Source: Candidatus Symbiothrix sp.
GTDB taxonomy: Bacteria > Bacteroidota > Bacteroidia > Bacteroidales > Azobacteroidaceae
Assembly (NCBI GenBank): GCA_031261285.1
Contig: JAISKM010000144.1
Coordinates: forward strand, 1-32,106
Length of the DNA: 32,106 bases
Direction of reading: 5' to 3'
In this document: positions 7,881-16,306 of the stretch, piece by piece
Position numbering within the stretch: position 1 is the first letter of the stretch
Layout: every line of letters begins with the position of its first letter
Program-made: the position numbers and the translations under genes
The notes under the pieces: generated by a model
Told to the model about the DNA's origin: nothing
What the model saw: only the letters and a program-made list of their open reading frames with translations
The model's database searches: none

Positions 7881-8618
7881 TTACTTTACGTCCCAGACAA
7901 TCGGATTGCTTTTAAATGCTTTGTAAATATCCTTGCCGTCTTTATCTGTTCCTGTTTTATATTTCAGGTTAAATTTGACCGTACCGGAGAATTTTTCCTT
8001 GTAATAAGAGATGTAATTGCTCATCTTAATTCCAAAAACAGTATTTTTTTCAGTAGAAGCCTTTGCGGTAGGGGCATTTTCAGCATCAACTTTCTTTGCC
8101 CGGATATACAACGTCGGAACGTCTTCGCCGTTTTCCACTGCCGGATTACAAATTAATTCGTATGTAAATTTCTGATCATCAGCTGCTTTTTGTGTAAACT
8201 TAAAAAACAGCATTTCGTCAATGTACGTGTTATACAACATCGCCACCTCAATGGAATCCGAATATGAATCGGACAGACAGGCTTCAAATTCAGTAACATC
8301 TGCTGGCATAGTCGCTTGCGTGCTGTCAATCTCGATATACTTGAAATTTTGAGCGTTCGGCACCTCTTGATTGGGCTGATCGTTCATATCCACCGTAAAA
8401 GCTACCCACAACAAACTGCCTTGTTCCAGAGAAACGCTTGCCAACGAGGGTACGGAATATTTACCATAAGGAGTCCGGATCACCGGAAGTTCACCTACCG
8501 ACTCCACCACTGCCGGTTCGTCATAAATAGAATACACCGGTTCGCCGTTATCATTGTTACAGGCCGCAAAACCCAGTATTGCACACAATAAAACCGAAGC
8601 TTTAACTAAATTTTTCAT
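7881..8618 (-). CDS. Secreted lipoprotein of unknown function (possibly NigD-like)
   Basis: The 245-residue protein has a clear lipoprotein signal: a positively charged start, a hydrophobic core (ASVLLCAILG), and a lipobox GFAAC with the cysteine at about residue 20. NNDNGEP follows, the acidic/Asn-rich stretch typical of surface-exposed Bacteroidota lipoproteins. The mature part is acidic, with beta-strand-like alternation and a C-terminus ending in NPIVWDVK. The overall layout is reminiscent of NigD-like proteins, but no diagnostic motif was recognised. It lies upstream of and collinear with the ECF sigma gene. Its own upstream region is very AT-rich and no convincing -7 box was found. Confidence 0.75.
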   Translation of the reverse strand: MKNLVKASVLLCAILGFAACNNDNGEPVYSIYDEPAVVESVGELPVIRTPYGKYSVPSLASVSLEQGSLLWVAFTVDMNDQPNQEVPNAQNFKYIEIDSTQATMPADVTEFEACLSDSYSDSIEVAMLYNTYIDEMLFFKFTQKAADDQKFTYELICNPAVENGEDVPTLYIRAKKVDAENAPTAKASTEKNTVFGIKMSNYISYYKEKFSGTVKFNLKYKTGTDKDGKDIYKAFKSNPIVWDVK

Positions 8619-8739
8619 CTCAATTACATTTTTAATTTATATATTTTATCTAATAAATGCAACAAAGTCAAAAACGCTGCACGAATAGAGTGTAAAATTA
8701 AAAAAAAAATCACAAACTAAGAAAGTGTCGGTGAAATAA

Positions 8740-8783
8740 TTAACCGCTAACCATGAACCATTAATAATTATTTTGTACCTTTG
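8740..8783 (+). promoter_or_regulatory. AACCATT heptamers and promoter of the mannosidase pair
   Basis: TACCTTTG at 8776-8783 fits the Bacteroidota -7 box, 29 bases before the ATG at 8813. The -33 region falls in a 7-nt tandem repeat (units such as AACCATG and AACCATT, 8740-8770) and is weak. Confidence 0.6.
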
Positions 8784-8812
8784 CCCGAATATTTCAATGA
8801 AATGACACAATT

Positions 8813-10255
8813 ATGAAAAAAACAGTACTCATTTTTGCCTTAATCGCTTGTCTGCCATTTTCAGCCACGGCAACGAAGAAGGTGAAACCTACGGTGGCAT
8901 CCGACAACACGCGGGTGTATGTATCCCGGCGTCCGGATGCGGCGGATAGATTATTCAACTCCCAAGCCGTCGAAAATAAGATTGCAGAAATCGCCAAGTT
9001 GTTGAAAAATAAGAAGTTGGCTTGGATGTTTACGAATTGTTACCCCAACACACTCGACACAACGGTGCATTACCGCGTGTTGGACGGCACGGACGATACC
9101 TTTGTTTATACGGGCGATATTCACGCAATGTGGCTCCGCGATTCCGGCGCGCAGGTGTATCCGTATATTCAGTTGGCAACTAAAGACCCCGAATTGAAAA
9201 AAATGTTGGCAGGAGTCATCCAACGGCAGACGAAGTGTATTTTGATTGACCCGTATGCCAATGCGTTCAACGATGGCCCCACAGGCGGCGAATGGCAAAA
9301 AGACCGCACGAAAATGCTTCCGGAATTGCATGAACGCAAATGGGAAATCGACTCGTTGTGCTATCCCATCCGCTTGGCGTATGCCTATTGGAAAGAAACA
9401 GGCGATGCGAGCGTGTTCACCGAAGAGTGGGTGCAAGCCATAGAAAAGATTTTGGAGACGTTTAAAAATCAGCAACGCAAAGAAAATCTGGGCGCTTACC
9501 GTTTTCAACGGTTGACAGACCGTGCATCGGATACAATGTTGTGCGATGGCTGGGGACAGCCTGTGAATCCGGTGGGGCTGATTGCTTCGGCTTTTCGTCC
9601 GTCTGATGATGCCACGACATTGCTGTTTTTGGTGCCGTCCAATTTTTTTGCCGTGACCTCGTTGCGCAAAGCAGCCGAAATTTTGACCGCGGTCAAAAGC
9701 AATACGGAATTGGCAAACCAATGCCAAAATTTGGCACAAGAAGTGGAAACGGCTTTGAACACCTACGCTATCTACAATCACTCTAAATACGGACAAATCT
9801 ATGCCTACGAAGTCGATGGCTTCGGCAATCAATCGCTGATGGACGATGCCAACGTGCCCAGCTTGTTGGCAATGGCTTATCTGGGCGATGTGGACGTGAA
9901 TAATCCGGTTTATCAAAACACGCGCCGTTTTGTGTGGAGCGACAGCAATCCGTATTTTTTCTCCGGCACAGCCGGCGAAGGCATTGGCGGTCCGCACATT
10001 GGCTACAATATGGTGTGGCCTATGAGCATCATGATGAAGGCGTTCACCAGTCAGGACGATGCCGAAATCAAAACCTGCATCACGATGCTTTTAAACACTG
10101 ATGCGGACACGGGCTTTATGCACGAATCGTTTAACAAAAACGACCCCACTAAGTTCACGCGCAAATGGTTTGCATGGCAAAACACGCTCTTTGGCGAGTT
10201 GATTATCTCGCTGGTAGAATCAGGAAAGTTGGATTTACTTAATACTATAAATTAA
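8813..10255 (+). CDS. Exo-alpha-1,6-mannosidase, glycoside hydrolase family 125
   Basis: Secreted glycosidase of the GH125 (former DUF1237) family, which removes terminal alpha-1,6-linked mannose by inversion. The 480-residue protein starts with a signal peptide ([20 protein letters not shown]). Family segments include the long [20 protein letters not shown] motif near residues 101-120, [30 protein letters not shown] (with a probable acid residue), [20 protein letters not shown], and a C-terminal [14 protein letters not shown] whose glutamate fits the base position. It lies directly upstream of a GH92 gene in the same orientation, so the pair probably trims alpha-mannan or high-mannose glycans in the periplasm. 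Catalytic residue assignment is by recall of the family. Confidence 0.9.
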   Translation: MKKTVLIFALIACLPFSATATKKVKPTVASDNTRVYVSRRPDAADRLFNSQAVENKIAEIAKLLKNKKLAWMFTNCYPNTLDTTVHYRVLDGTDDTFVYTGDIHAMWLRDSGAQVYPYIQLATKDPELKKMLAGVIQRQTKCILIDPYANAFNDGPTGGEWQKDRTKMLPELHERKWEIDSLCYPIRLAYAYWKETGDASVFTEEWVQAIEKILETFKNQQRKENLGAYRFQRLTDRASDTMLCDGWGQPVNPVGLIASAFRPSDDATTLLFLVPSNFFAVTSLRKAAEILTAVKSNTELANQCQNLAQEVETALNTYAIYNHSKYGQIYAYEVDGFGNQSLMDDANVPSLLAMAYLGDVDVNNPVYQNTRRFVWSDSNPYFFSGTAGEGIGGPHIGYNMVWPMSIMMKAFTSQDDAEIKTCITMLLNTDADTGFMHESFNKNDPTKFTRKWFAWQNTLFGELIISLVESGKLDLLNTIN

Positions 10256-10264
10256 AGAAACGGT

Positions 10265-10290
10265 GTCATTGCGGGCTTGACCCGCAATCC
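10265..10290. repeat. TTGCGGGCTTGACCCGCAA repeat between the mannosidase genes
   Basis: A perfect copy of the palindromic element (GTCA plus TTGCGGGCTTGACCCGCAA plus TCCC) in the 56-base gap between the GH125 and GH92 genes. It could form a hairpin in the shared mRNA. Confidence 0.85.
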
Positions 10291-10311
10291 CCTCACAAAT
10301 AATTTAATCTA

Positions 10312-12483
10312 ATGAAACATACACTTTTTACACTACTGTTCGCTTTGCTGTTTGCAGGCAATGCTTTTGCTGCCGACTTGACAAAATATGTGGACCCCCG
10401 CATCGGCACGGGTGGTCACGGACATGTGTTTATGGGCGCTAATGTGCCTTTCGGACTGGTACAGTTGGGACCAACGAGTATTCCGACTTCGTGGGACTGG
10501 ACTTCCGGCTATCACGTGAGCGACACGACCGTCATCGGATTCAGTCACTTGCATTTGAGCGGGACGGGTTGCAACGATTTGGGCGATGTCACATTTATGC
10601 CTGTCGTAGGCGAGGTGACGTTGGCTCGCGGCACTGAAAAAGAGCCGGATTCCGGGCTGTGGTCGTATTTTAGTCACGCTTCGGAAATCGCGAAACCGGG
10701 GTATTACAAAACATTTTTGGATAGGTACAAAATTGGTGTCGAATTGACGGCGACTAAGCGAGTAGGGTTGCATAAATACACGTTTCCACAGGCACAAGAT
10801 GCTTCCGTGGTGATTGATTTAGCGAACGGCAACGGCGATTCGACCGTCGAGAGTTATATTGTGCAGGATAATGACACGGTGGTTTCCGGTTATCGTCATT
10901 CCAAAGGTTGGGCAGACAATCAGTGGATTTATTTCACGGCGACTTTTTCTAAACCAATCAAGAAATTTGTCGTTTCTAAAGGCAATGAACGCCAATCAGG
11001 CACGTTGTTGAAAAGCAAAAAAACGTATGGTTTGGTCTATTTTGATACAAACGCAGGCGAGGAAATTTACGTGAAAGTAGCGCTTTCACCAACAGGTATT
11101 CCTAATGCAAAATGGAATTTGTCGCAGGAACTACCCGCATCGCCTAATAATGCAACCTTTCAGCAGACAATTGCGAATGCCGGCAAGGCTTGGAACGCGG
11201 AATTAAATAAAATTCAAATTAAGACAACAAACGAAACGACCCAACGCATTTTTTACACGGCACTGTATCACACCATGATTGCGCCGTCGGAATTTTGCGA
11301 TGTTTCGATTCATCCGTCTTTCATAAACTATACAACCCTCTCATTATGGGATACTTACCGGGCAGCGCATCCGTTGATGACATTGATTCATCCGGAAAAG
11401 ATGTCAAGTATTGTCAACACATTTTTGGGTATCTACAAAAAGCAAGGCAAACTTCCTGTGTGGCATTTGATGGGCTGCGAAACCAATTGCATGGTCGGTA
11501 ATCCGGCGATTCCGGTGGTGGCAGATGCTATTTTGAAAGGCTACGGCGGCTTTGACGTGAATTTGGCGTATGAAGCCATGCGCACGTCGGCGATGCTCGA
11601 TGAACGCGGACTGAAATACCTGAAAGAATACGGTTTTATCCCTTACGACAAGGAAGGCGAAGGGCTTTCCAAGGCAATGGAATACGGTATTGCAGATTGG
11701 GCGTTGGCACAAGTCGCTCTAAAATTAGGTAAAACGGACGATTACAACACTTTCCTCCAACGCAGCAAGGCGTATCAATACTATTTCGACAAAGAAACCG
11801 GTTTTATGCGCGGATTATCATCCGAAGGAACATTCCGTTCCGGACCATTTAATCCGTTCCAAGCCATACACCGCGAAAATGACTACACGGAAGGGAATGC
11901 TTGGCAATATACGTGGCTGGTGCCTCACGACGTGGACGGATTAGTCCAATTGTTTGGCAGTAAAGAAAAATTTATCTCAAAATTGGACTCCCTCTTTATC
12001 GTGGAGGGCGACTTGGGCAAAGATGCATCGCCCGACATCAGCGGACTCATCGGACAGTATGCACACGGCAACGAACCCAGCCACCACATTATATATATGT
12101 ATCCCTACGTGGGGCAAGCGTGGAAAACGCAGGAAAAGGTGCGCGAAGTGCTCGAAACAATGTATACCGGCCAACCCGACGGCTTGAGCGGTAATGAGGA
12201 CGTGGGTCAAATGTCGGCATGGTATATTCTGTCGGCAATGGGTTTGTATCAAGTCGAACCGGCAGGCGGAAAGTACATTCTCGGCAGTCCGGTTCTCGAC
12301 GAGGCGATACTGAATGTGGGGAACGGCAAAACGTTCACGATTGTTGCTAAAAACAACAGTGTACACAACAAATACGTTCAAAAAGTATTCCTCAACGGCA
12401 AACGTTATGACAACTATTATGTTGATTTTGCGGACATTGCGGCAGGTGGAAAATTAGAATTTGTGATGGGTAGCAAACGATGA
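10312..12483 (+). CDS. Alpha-1,2-mannosidase, glycoside hydrolase family 92
   Basis: Secreted calcium-dependent exo-alpha-mannosidase of family GH92, the most expanded mannosidase family in gut Bacteroidota. The 723-residue protein has a signal peptide (MKHTLFTLLFALLFAGNAFA) and the N-terminal family signature YVDPRIGTGGHGHVFMGANV, then PFGLVQLGP and SGYHVSDTTVIGFSHLHLSG. The catalytic half contains HLMGCETNCMVGNPAIPVVA, EGNAWQYTWLVPHDVDGL, GNEPSHHIIYMYPYVG, and GNEDVGQMSAWYILSAMGLY, where the acidic pair fits the metal/base positions. It follows the GH125 gene by 56 bases and is probably co-transcribed. No SusC/SusD pair is nearby. Linkage specificity (1,2 versus 1,3) cannot be read from sequence. 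Confidence 0.93.
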   Translation: MKHTLFTLLFALLFAGNAFAADLTKYVDPRIGTGGHGHVFMGANVPFGLVQLGPTSIPTSWDWTSGYHVSDTTVIGFSHLHLSGTGCNDLGDVTFMPVVGEVTLARGTEKEPDSGLWSYFSHASEIAKPGYYKTFLDRYKIGVELTATKRVGLHKYTFPQAQDASVVIDLANGNGDSTVESYIVQDNDTVVSGYRHSKGWADNQWIYFTATFSKPIKKFVVSKGNERQSGTLLKSKKTYGLVYFDTNAGEEIYVKVALSPTGIPNAKWNLSQELPASPNNATFQQTIANAGKAWNAELNKIQIKTTNETTQRIFYTALYHTMIAPSEFCDVSIHPSFINYTTLSLWDTYRAAHPLMTLIHPEKMSSIVNTFLGIYKKQGKLPVWHLMGCETNCMVGNPAIPVVADAILKGYGGFDVNLAYEAMRTSAMLDERGLKYLKEYGFIPYDKEGEGLSKAMEYGIADWALAQVALKLGKTDDYNTFLQRSKAYQYYFDKETGFMRGLSSEGTFRSGPFNPFQAIHRENDYTEGNAWQYTWLVPHDVDGLVQLFGSKEKFISKLDSLFIVEGDLGKDASPDISGLIGQYAHGNEPSHHIIYMYPYVGQAWKTQEKVREVLETMYTGQPDGLSGNEDVGQMSAWYILSAMGLYQVEPAGGKYILGSPVLDEAILNVGNGKTFTIVAKNNSVHNKYVQKVFLNGKRYDNYYVDFADIAAGGKLEFVMGSKR

Positions 12484-12499
12484 CGGGATTTTCACGGAT

Positions 12500-12533
12500 T
12501 TTGTCCATTGAATAAAAATTATTGTTATCTTTG
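12500..12533 (+). promoter_or_regulatory. Promoter of the ABC exporter operon
   Basis: TTTG at 12500-12503 and TATCTTTG at 12526-12533, spaced by 22 bases, fit the Bacteroidota promoter. Transcription from about 12540 would include the upstream ATA/CTG start candidates of the permease gene. Confidence 0.6.
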
Positions 12534-12609
12534 CAGCCATAAATAAACAGTAAATATATTACAACAACAACTGCAACAGCATCAATGGAAGGCGTTTCGG
12601 CGAAATCCA

Positions 12610-14040
12610 ATGTTTGAGCGCAATTTGGGCGTTCGGATATTTATGTATGTCATGCTGAGTTTTCTGGCATTGGAACTGCTGGCGTTCGGTTTTTTGTTGG
12701 ATAAGATTCTGCTCGAAGCCGGCACTTACACGTATGCTATCGACGTTTTTAATTCGATTGTGCTGTATTTGTTTGCCGTAGATTTTATGCTGAAATTTTT
12801 CTGGAAAGACAACCAGTCGATGCAGATTGCGCCTTATCTGACGCTGCCGGTTAAGCGAAACCGGTTGTTTAATTTTCTGTTACTCAAGGAATTTAGCAGT
12901 TTTTGGAATCTCTTTTGGTTGTTTTTGGTGGTGCCTTTCGCGCTCAAATCCATTACGTTTTATTTCGGATTCGGCACGGCGGTTTTGTATATCCTGTTTT
13001 TCTATCTGGTTTGTGTCGGCATCAGTTTGTTGGTTAATTTGGTTAACAACCTGATAAGCAAGAGTTTTTGGTTCTATAGCCTGCCGGTGGTTTTGGTGAT
13101 TGTTCCGGTCGCGCTTTCTCTCACAACCACGATTCCATTAGGTGATACTACTCAAAAACTTGGTAATTTGGTTTTGAATGATAATCCCTTAATTTGGCTT
13201 GGATTACTGCTTGTGTTGGCTGTGCTGTGGGTTTTGAACCAAACGCAGATGCGCACGGCCGTCTATAATGAATTGCAGGGTGAAAAAGCCGATAAAGTGT
13301 CATCGTTTTCCAATCTGTCCTTTTTAGACCGTTTCGGCGCCATCGGCGATTTCATGAATCTGGAAATCAAGATGATTTTCCGTTCCAAACGCCTGAAACA
13401 GCAGACGTTGGTAGCAAGCATTATTTGTATTGCCGGCTTACTGTGGATGTTGTACGGCGATGCGAAAATGGGTGCTTTTAATTTAGTCCTGTATGAAATT
13501 TTGACGATTGGCATGCTCGGAATTATTATGGGGCAGTATATTTTTACGGCCGAATCGTCTTTTTTCGACGGTCTGATGTCCCGCAAATTACCGGTGTTCG
13601 TCATGTTGAAAAGTAAATACCTGTTGTATTCCGCTTATTCACTGTTTGTTACGCTGTTGTTGCTGGTACCGGTATTTCACGGAAAATTGGACTTGCTCTT
13701 ATTGTTAGCCCTTTTCTTTTACGTGACAGGACCCATCTATTTCATGATTTTCCAAAATGCCGTCTACAATAAAACTTACTTCGATTTGTTCGACAAAGGG
13801 ATGATGAATTGGAAAGGACAGTCGGGCAATATGGTTGTGATCACGATGATTACCATGTTTTTGCCGGTTATACTCGTACTCCTATTGTATGCGATAATCG
13901 GTCAAACGCCCACGTATTGGTTTATGCTGATGACGGGATTGGCGTTTACATTCACGAGCAACCGGTGGTTGCAGTGGACGTACAAGCGTTTTTTAGGGCG
14001 CAGATATAAAAATATGGAAGGATTTCGCAGCAATGCCTAA
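12610..14040 (+). CDS. DUF5687-family ABC exporter permease
   Basis: Integral membrane protein of the DUF5687 type, the permease partner of the ATPase encoded 14 bases downstream. The 476-residue protein contains about ten hydrophobic helices, with soluble loops around residues 215-265 and a basic C-terminal tail. The start is uncertain. The first in-frame ATG (12610) gives MFERNLGVRIFM, but the frame is open upstream to a TAA at about 12547. It there encodes ILQQQLQQHQWKAFRRNP, and HQWKxFxR is what I recall as the usual N-terminus of this family. The upstream part offers only ATA (12556) or CTG (12571) as starts. A start-codon mutation, a rare start, or use of 12610 are the alternatives. Substrate unknown. 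Confidence 0.82.
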   Translation: MFERNLGVRIFMYVMLSFLALELLAFGFLLDKILLEAGTYTYAIDVFNSIVLYLFAVDFMLKFFWKDNQSMQIAPYLTLPVKRNRLFNFLLLKEFSSFWNLFWLFLVVPFALKSITFYFGFGTAVLYILFFYLVCVGISLLVNLVNNLISKSFWFYSLPVVLVIVPVALSLTTTIPLGDTTQKLGNLVLNDNPLIWLGLLLVLAVLWVLNQTQMRTAVYNELQGEKADKVSSFSNLSFLDRFGAIGDFMNLEIKMIFRSKRLKQQTLVASIICIAGLLWMLYGDAKMGAFNLVLYEILTIGMLGIIMGQYIFTAESSFFDGLMSRKLPVFVMLKSKYLLYSAYSLFVTLLLLVPVFHGKLDLLLLLALFFYVTGPIYFMIFQNAVYNKTYFDLFDKGMMNWKGQSGNMVVITMITMFLPVILVLLLYAIIGQTPTYWFMLMTGLAFTFTSNRWLQWTYKRFLGRRYKNMEGFRSNA

Positions 14041-14053
14041 AAAATAAAATAAT

Positions 14054-14764
14054 ATGGAACTACAACTGAAAGATTTAGTAAAGCGATTCGGCGATAAAGT
14101 CGCCTTAGATATTCCGGAATTAACGGTCGAAAAAGGAACGTTATTGGGCTTGGTGGGCAACAACGGAGCCGGAAAAACGACATTGTTCCGCCTGATTCTC
14201 GATTTATTGAAAGCCGATTCGGGCTATGTGTTAAGCAACGGCGTAGAAGTGAGCAAATCGGAAGATTGGAAAGCGTATACGGGTTCTTTCATCGACAACC
14301 GGTTTTTGATCGATTTCCTCACGCCCGAAGAATATTTTTCGTTTGTGGGCGGAACCTACGGCTTAAGCAAAGAAGAAATAGAGGCGCGATTGGCCGCTTT
14401 CGGGCGTTTTATGAACGAGGAACTATTGGGACAAAAGAAATACATCCGCAATTTTTCAGCCGGAAACAAACAAAAAATCGGTATCATAGCCGCCATGATG
14501 GTTCAACCGGACGTGCTGATTCTGGACGAACCGTTCAATTTCCTTGACCCGTCGTCTCAAATCGAAATCCGAAACATGATACTGAAAATGAATCAGGAGC
14601 GTCAAACAACGGTATTGATTTCCAGTCACAACCTGAATTACACGACCGACATTTCCACGCGTCTGGTTTTATTAGAGAAAGGGCTAATCCTCAAAGATAT
14701 GACCAATTCGCCGGAAGCCATCGCCGAATTAAACAACTATTTTATCGAAAAAGCCAACGATTAA
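14054..14764 (+). CDS. ABC transporter ATP-binding protein
   Basis: Nucleotide-binding subunit that powers the DUF5687 permease encoded just upstream. The 236-residue protein has a Walker A motif GNNGAGKTT at residues 35-43, a degenerate signature FSAGNKQK at 134-141 (in place of LSGGQ), Walker B VLILDEP at 154-160, a D-loop (NFLDPSS) and an H-loop histidine at 192. The FSAGNKQK variant is common in exporter-type ATPases of the Bacteroidota. The gene starts 14 bases after the permease stop and a separate promoter follows it, so the two genes form a compact unit. Substrate cannot be predicted. Confidence 0.93.
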   Translation: MELQLKDLVKRFGDKVALDIPELTVEKGTLLGLVGNNGAGKTTLFRLILDLLKADSGYVLSNGVEVSKSEDWKAYTGSFIDNRFLIDFLTPEEYFSFVGGTYGLSKEEIEARLAAFGRFMNEELLGQKKYIRNFSAGNKQKIGIIAAMMVQPDVLILDEPFNFLDPSSQIEIRNMILKMNQERQTTVLISSHNLNYTTDISTRLVLLEKGLILKDMTNSPEAIAELNNYFIEKAND

Positions 14765-14796
14765 TTTGTAAATACCAAAAATAATACATACCTTTG
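14765..14796 (+). promoter_or_regulatory. Promoter of the DUF5618-like gene
   Basis: TTTG at 14765-14768 and TACCTTTG at 14789-14796 with a 20-base spacer is a near-ideal Bacteroidota promoter. It begins directly after the stop codon of the ABC ATPase gene. Confidence 0.75.
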
Positions 14797-14846
14797 CTGC
14801 GCGTAAACCAAAGAAACAGATTAAAAACAAATTAAATTTTAAAATT

Positions 14847-15317
14847 ATGTCTATTGAACAACAGGAAGCAATCAAACAGCGTTCTTATGCCGAAGCCATG
14901 CGCTACATGAGTAATGCCAAGGAAACGTTGCAAAAAGCTCGCAAAGAGAACAATCTTTATGCCGACAAAAAGTATGTACGTACCGCTTGTGGAACGGCGT
15001 ACAACGGTGTATTACTCGCTTTGGATAGCTATTTAACATTGAAAGGTGTTGATATGCCCAAGAAAAAGCGCAGATCCATTGAGTTCTATACCTCCCATGT
15101 GGCCCAATTGGATGGGAAACTGCTCAAAGAACTTAATGTTACTTATGACATTCTGCATTTATCCGGCTACTATGATGGCATACAAGATGCCATAGTTGTA
15201 AAAAGAGGGTTTGAACACGCTTACGACATCATCGACCACATCAAGCCTAACCACGTGATAGAGTTGCCACCCGCAAAGCCCTCATTACTAAATTGGGTGG
15301 TTTCGCTATTCGTTTGA
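14847..15317 (+). CDS. DUF5618/HEPN-like small protein
   Basis: The 156-residue soluble, mostly helical protein starts with a Glu/Lys-rich helix (residues 5-35). It then has a segment KYVRTACGTAYNGVLLALDSY (about 43-63), a basic PKKKRRSIEFY patch (about 71-81), and a second helical bundle with LHLSGYYDGIQDAIVVKRGFEHAYDII. The pattern of helices and the conserved-looking Tyr/Arg positions recall HEPN-type bundles and the Bacteroidota DUF5618 family; I am not certain of the match. It has its own promoter and stands alone. The last codons (NWVVSLFV) are also present in inverted repeat copy A at about 2400-2419, so the duplication took the 3' end of this gene with it. Confidence 0.75.
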   Translation: MSIEQQEAIKQRSYAEAMRYMSNAKETLQKARKENNLYADKKYVRTACGTAYNGVLLALDSYLTLKGVDMPKKKRRSIEFYTSHVAQLDGKLLKELNVTYDILHLSGYYDGIQDAIVVKRGFEHAYDIIDHIKPNHVIELPPAKPSLLNWVVSLFV

Positions 15318-15366
15318 ATCTCTTCACCGGCTTTTTTGTATTTTGCAAAAAAATAATGAAAAATAG

Positions 15367-15397
15367 TTTGAAAATTCAATAATAAGTTTTACCTTTG
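15367..15397 (+). promoter_or_regulatory. Promoter for RNA copy 2 and the secreted protein gene
   Basis: TTTG at 15367-15370 and TACCTTTG at 15390-15397 are separated by 19 bases, matching the same arrangement on the minus strand at 2344-2314. Transcription is expected from about 15404. Confidence 0.75.
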
Positions 15398-15403
15398 CGG
15401 TTA

Positions 15404-15662
15404 CTATTAATAATAAAAAAGTAAAAAATTACTGGCGTATGATATAAAAATAAATGTGATACACACATTTTAAACATTTTGGAAAAAGCGTTTTTGCTTT
15501 TATTCTGGTTTCACGAAACTTCGACACTTTCTTGAACTAACCTAAGAATATAGTGATAACGTTCACGCTGATTGGCGTGGGCATTACTTGTATTTATTTG
15601 GTTAGTTGGGCAGTCGAAGGCCTCGTGAAGCGAATAAATTGAGTTTTGTCCCGCTTTTTTTA
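15404..15662 (+). ncRNA. Structured leader/sRNA candidate, copy 2
   Basis: Helices seen: AATGTG/CACATT and AAAAGC/GCTTTT hairpins on the 5' side; 510-516 with 623-629 (TTCACGA/TCGTGAA; add 15000 to each coordinate); 519-525 with 613-619 (CTTCGAC/GTCGAAG); 535-542 with 600-607 (AACTAACC/GGTTAGTT); and an apical CACGC/GCGTG hairpin at 564-568 with 575-579. The bases differ from copy 1 in every long stem while pairing is kept. An internal loop with AA on one side and a CC-containing bulge on the other is constant. An AAGCG/CGCTT hairpin at 15628-15656 followed by seven or more T residues looks like a terminator. The downstream ORF starts 222 bases later. It could be a leader that controls the gene or a free-standing sRNA. 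Confidence 0.75.
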
Positions 15663-15693
15663 TGTGTGTATGTGAACAATAACAGGACAAAAC
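15643..15693 (+). promoter_or_regulatory. Possible alternative (antiterminator-like) pairing
   Basis: GTTTTGTCC at 15643-15651, inside the loop of the terminator-like hairpin, is perfectly complementary to GGACAAAAC at 15685-15693 beyond the U tract. This pairing competes with the terminator fold. The same two words exist in copy 1 but not in the copy at 31012-31228. Confidence 0.45.
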
Positions 15694-15883
15694 CGTGATA
15701 CACATTACCCCTTTGCTTGGTTTGGTACAAGCAAGTTTAGTCGTTTCATTCTTCGTTCGTTCAGCTCAGCAAGGGGGTTTTTAAAATAATGGTTAATGGT
15801 TAATGGTTAATTATTAATGGTTAATGATTAATTGTGAATGAAATATGAAAAATATAAATTATTAATTAATAAAAATAATAGAA

Positions 15884-16231
15884 ATGAAGAAAATGAATTT
15901 AACGTTAAGAGATGTGTTATCAATACTGTTTTTCATAGCATTGATAGCAGTATGCGGAGCTGTTGCAACTGCACAAGTTGTCATTGGCAGTTCAACACAA
16001 GAGGCTAATGCCGGTGCAATCTTGGATTTGTCCAAATCAGGTGATGGTCTGAACACAAATCTCGGGCTTTTGTTGCCCAGTGTCAATCTCACAGCGCCTG
16101 ATATGCCGTTAGTTGAAGGCGAAGCCAATGTAGAAGGCATGCTCGTCTATTGTCCCGGTGGTGGAGGCAATCTCGCCAAAGGCTTGTATGTTTGGAGTGG
16201 GACGGAATGGAAAGGGGTGATTCTGTCTTGA
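15884..16231 (+). CDS. Small secreted surface-type protein
   Basis: The 115-residue protein has a hydrophobic signal sequence (about residues 11-31, ending ATAQ). It consists of the module AQVVIGSS-AGAILDLS-LGLLLPSVNLT-EGMLVY-KGLYVWSGTEWKG, a pattern common at the N-terminus of Bacteroidota surface and secreted proteins. The same module opens the next protein (16442-17620). Function unknown. The gene seems to hold only this module, so it may be a trimmed remnant of a longer surface protein or a stand-alone product. It sits 222 bases after the terminator-like end of the structured RNA. A frameshifted copy is at 1468-1826. Starts at ATG 15884; an ATG three codons further is an alternative. Confidence 0.75.
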   Translation: MKKMNLTLRDVLSILFFIALIAVCGAVATAQVVIGSSTQEANAGAILDLSKSGDGLNTNLGLLLPSVNLTAPDMPLVEGEANVEGMLVYCPGGGGNLAKGLYVWSGTEWKGVILS

Positions 16232-16232
16232 G

Positions 16233-16292
16233 AATTAAAAATTAAAAATTAAAAATTACGAATTAAAATTGACAATTAACAATTGACAATTA
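16233..16292. repeat. Heptanucleotide tandem repeat (AAAAATT, GACAATT)
   Basis: Units of AAAAATT, then AACAATT/GACAATT, each 7 bases long, repeat through this stretch just after the stop codon of the small secreted protein. Confidence 0.75.
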
Positions 16293-16306
16293 CGCTGATT
16301 GGTTAG

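Larger units (their letters stand above)
15291..16231 (+). repeat. Large inverted repeat, copy B (partner at 1468-2419)
   Basis: The plus strand here matches the minus strand of 1468-2419 from the 3' end of the DUF5618-like gene through the promoter, structured RNA, CTTGCTTG hairpin (about 15714-15735), heptamer tract and secreted-protein gene. This copy keeps the gene intact. The heptamer tract (GGTTAAT units, about 15789-15835) is longer than in copy A. Confidence 0.85.

Noticed and set aside
8951..9997. 348-codon minus-strand frame inside the GH125 gene
   Set aside because: It is a shadow of a clear glycosidase gene, rich in Cys/His/Arg with no coherent domain.
15511..15705. Minus-strand frame across structured RNA copy 2
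   Set aside because: Base changes between copies keep RNA pairing rather than codons, and the frame is not kept in the other copies.
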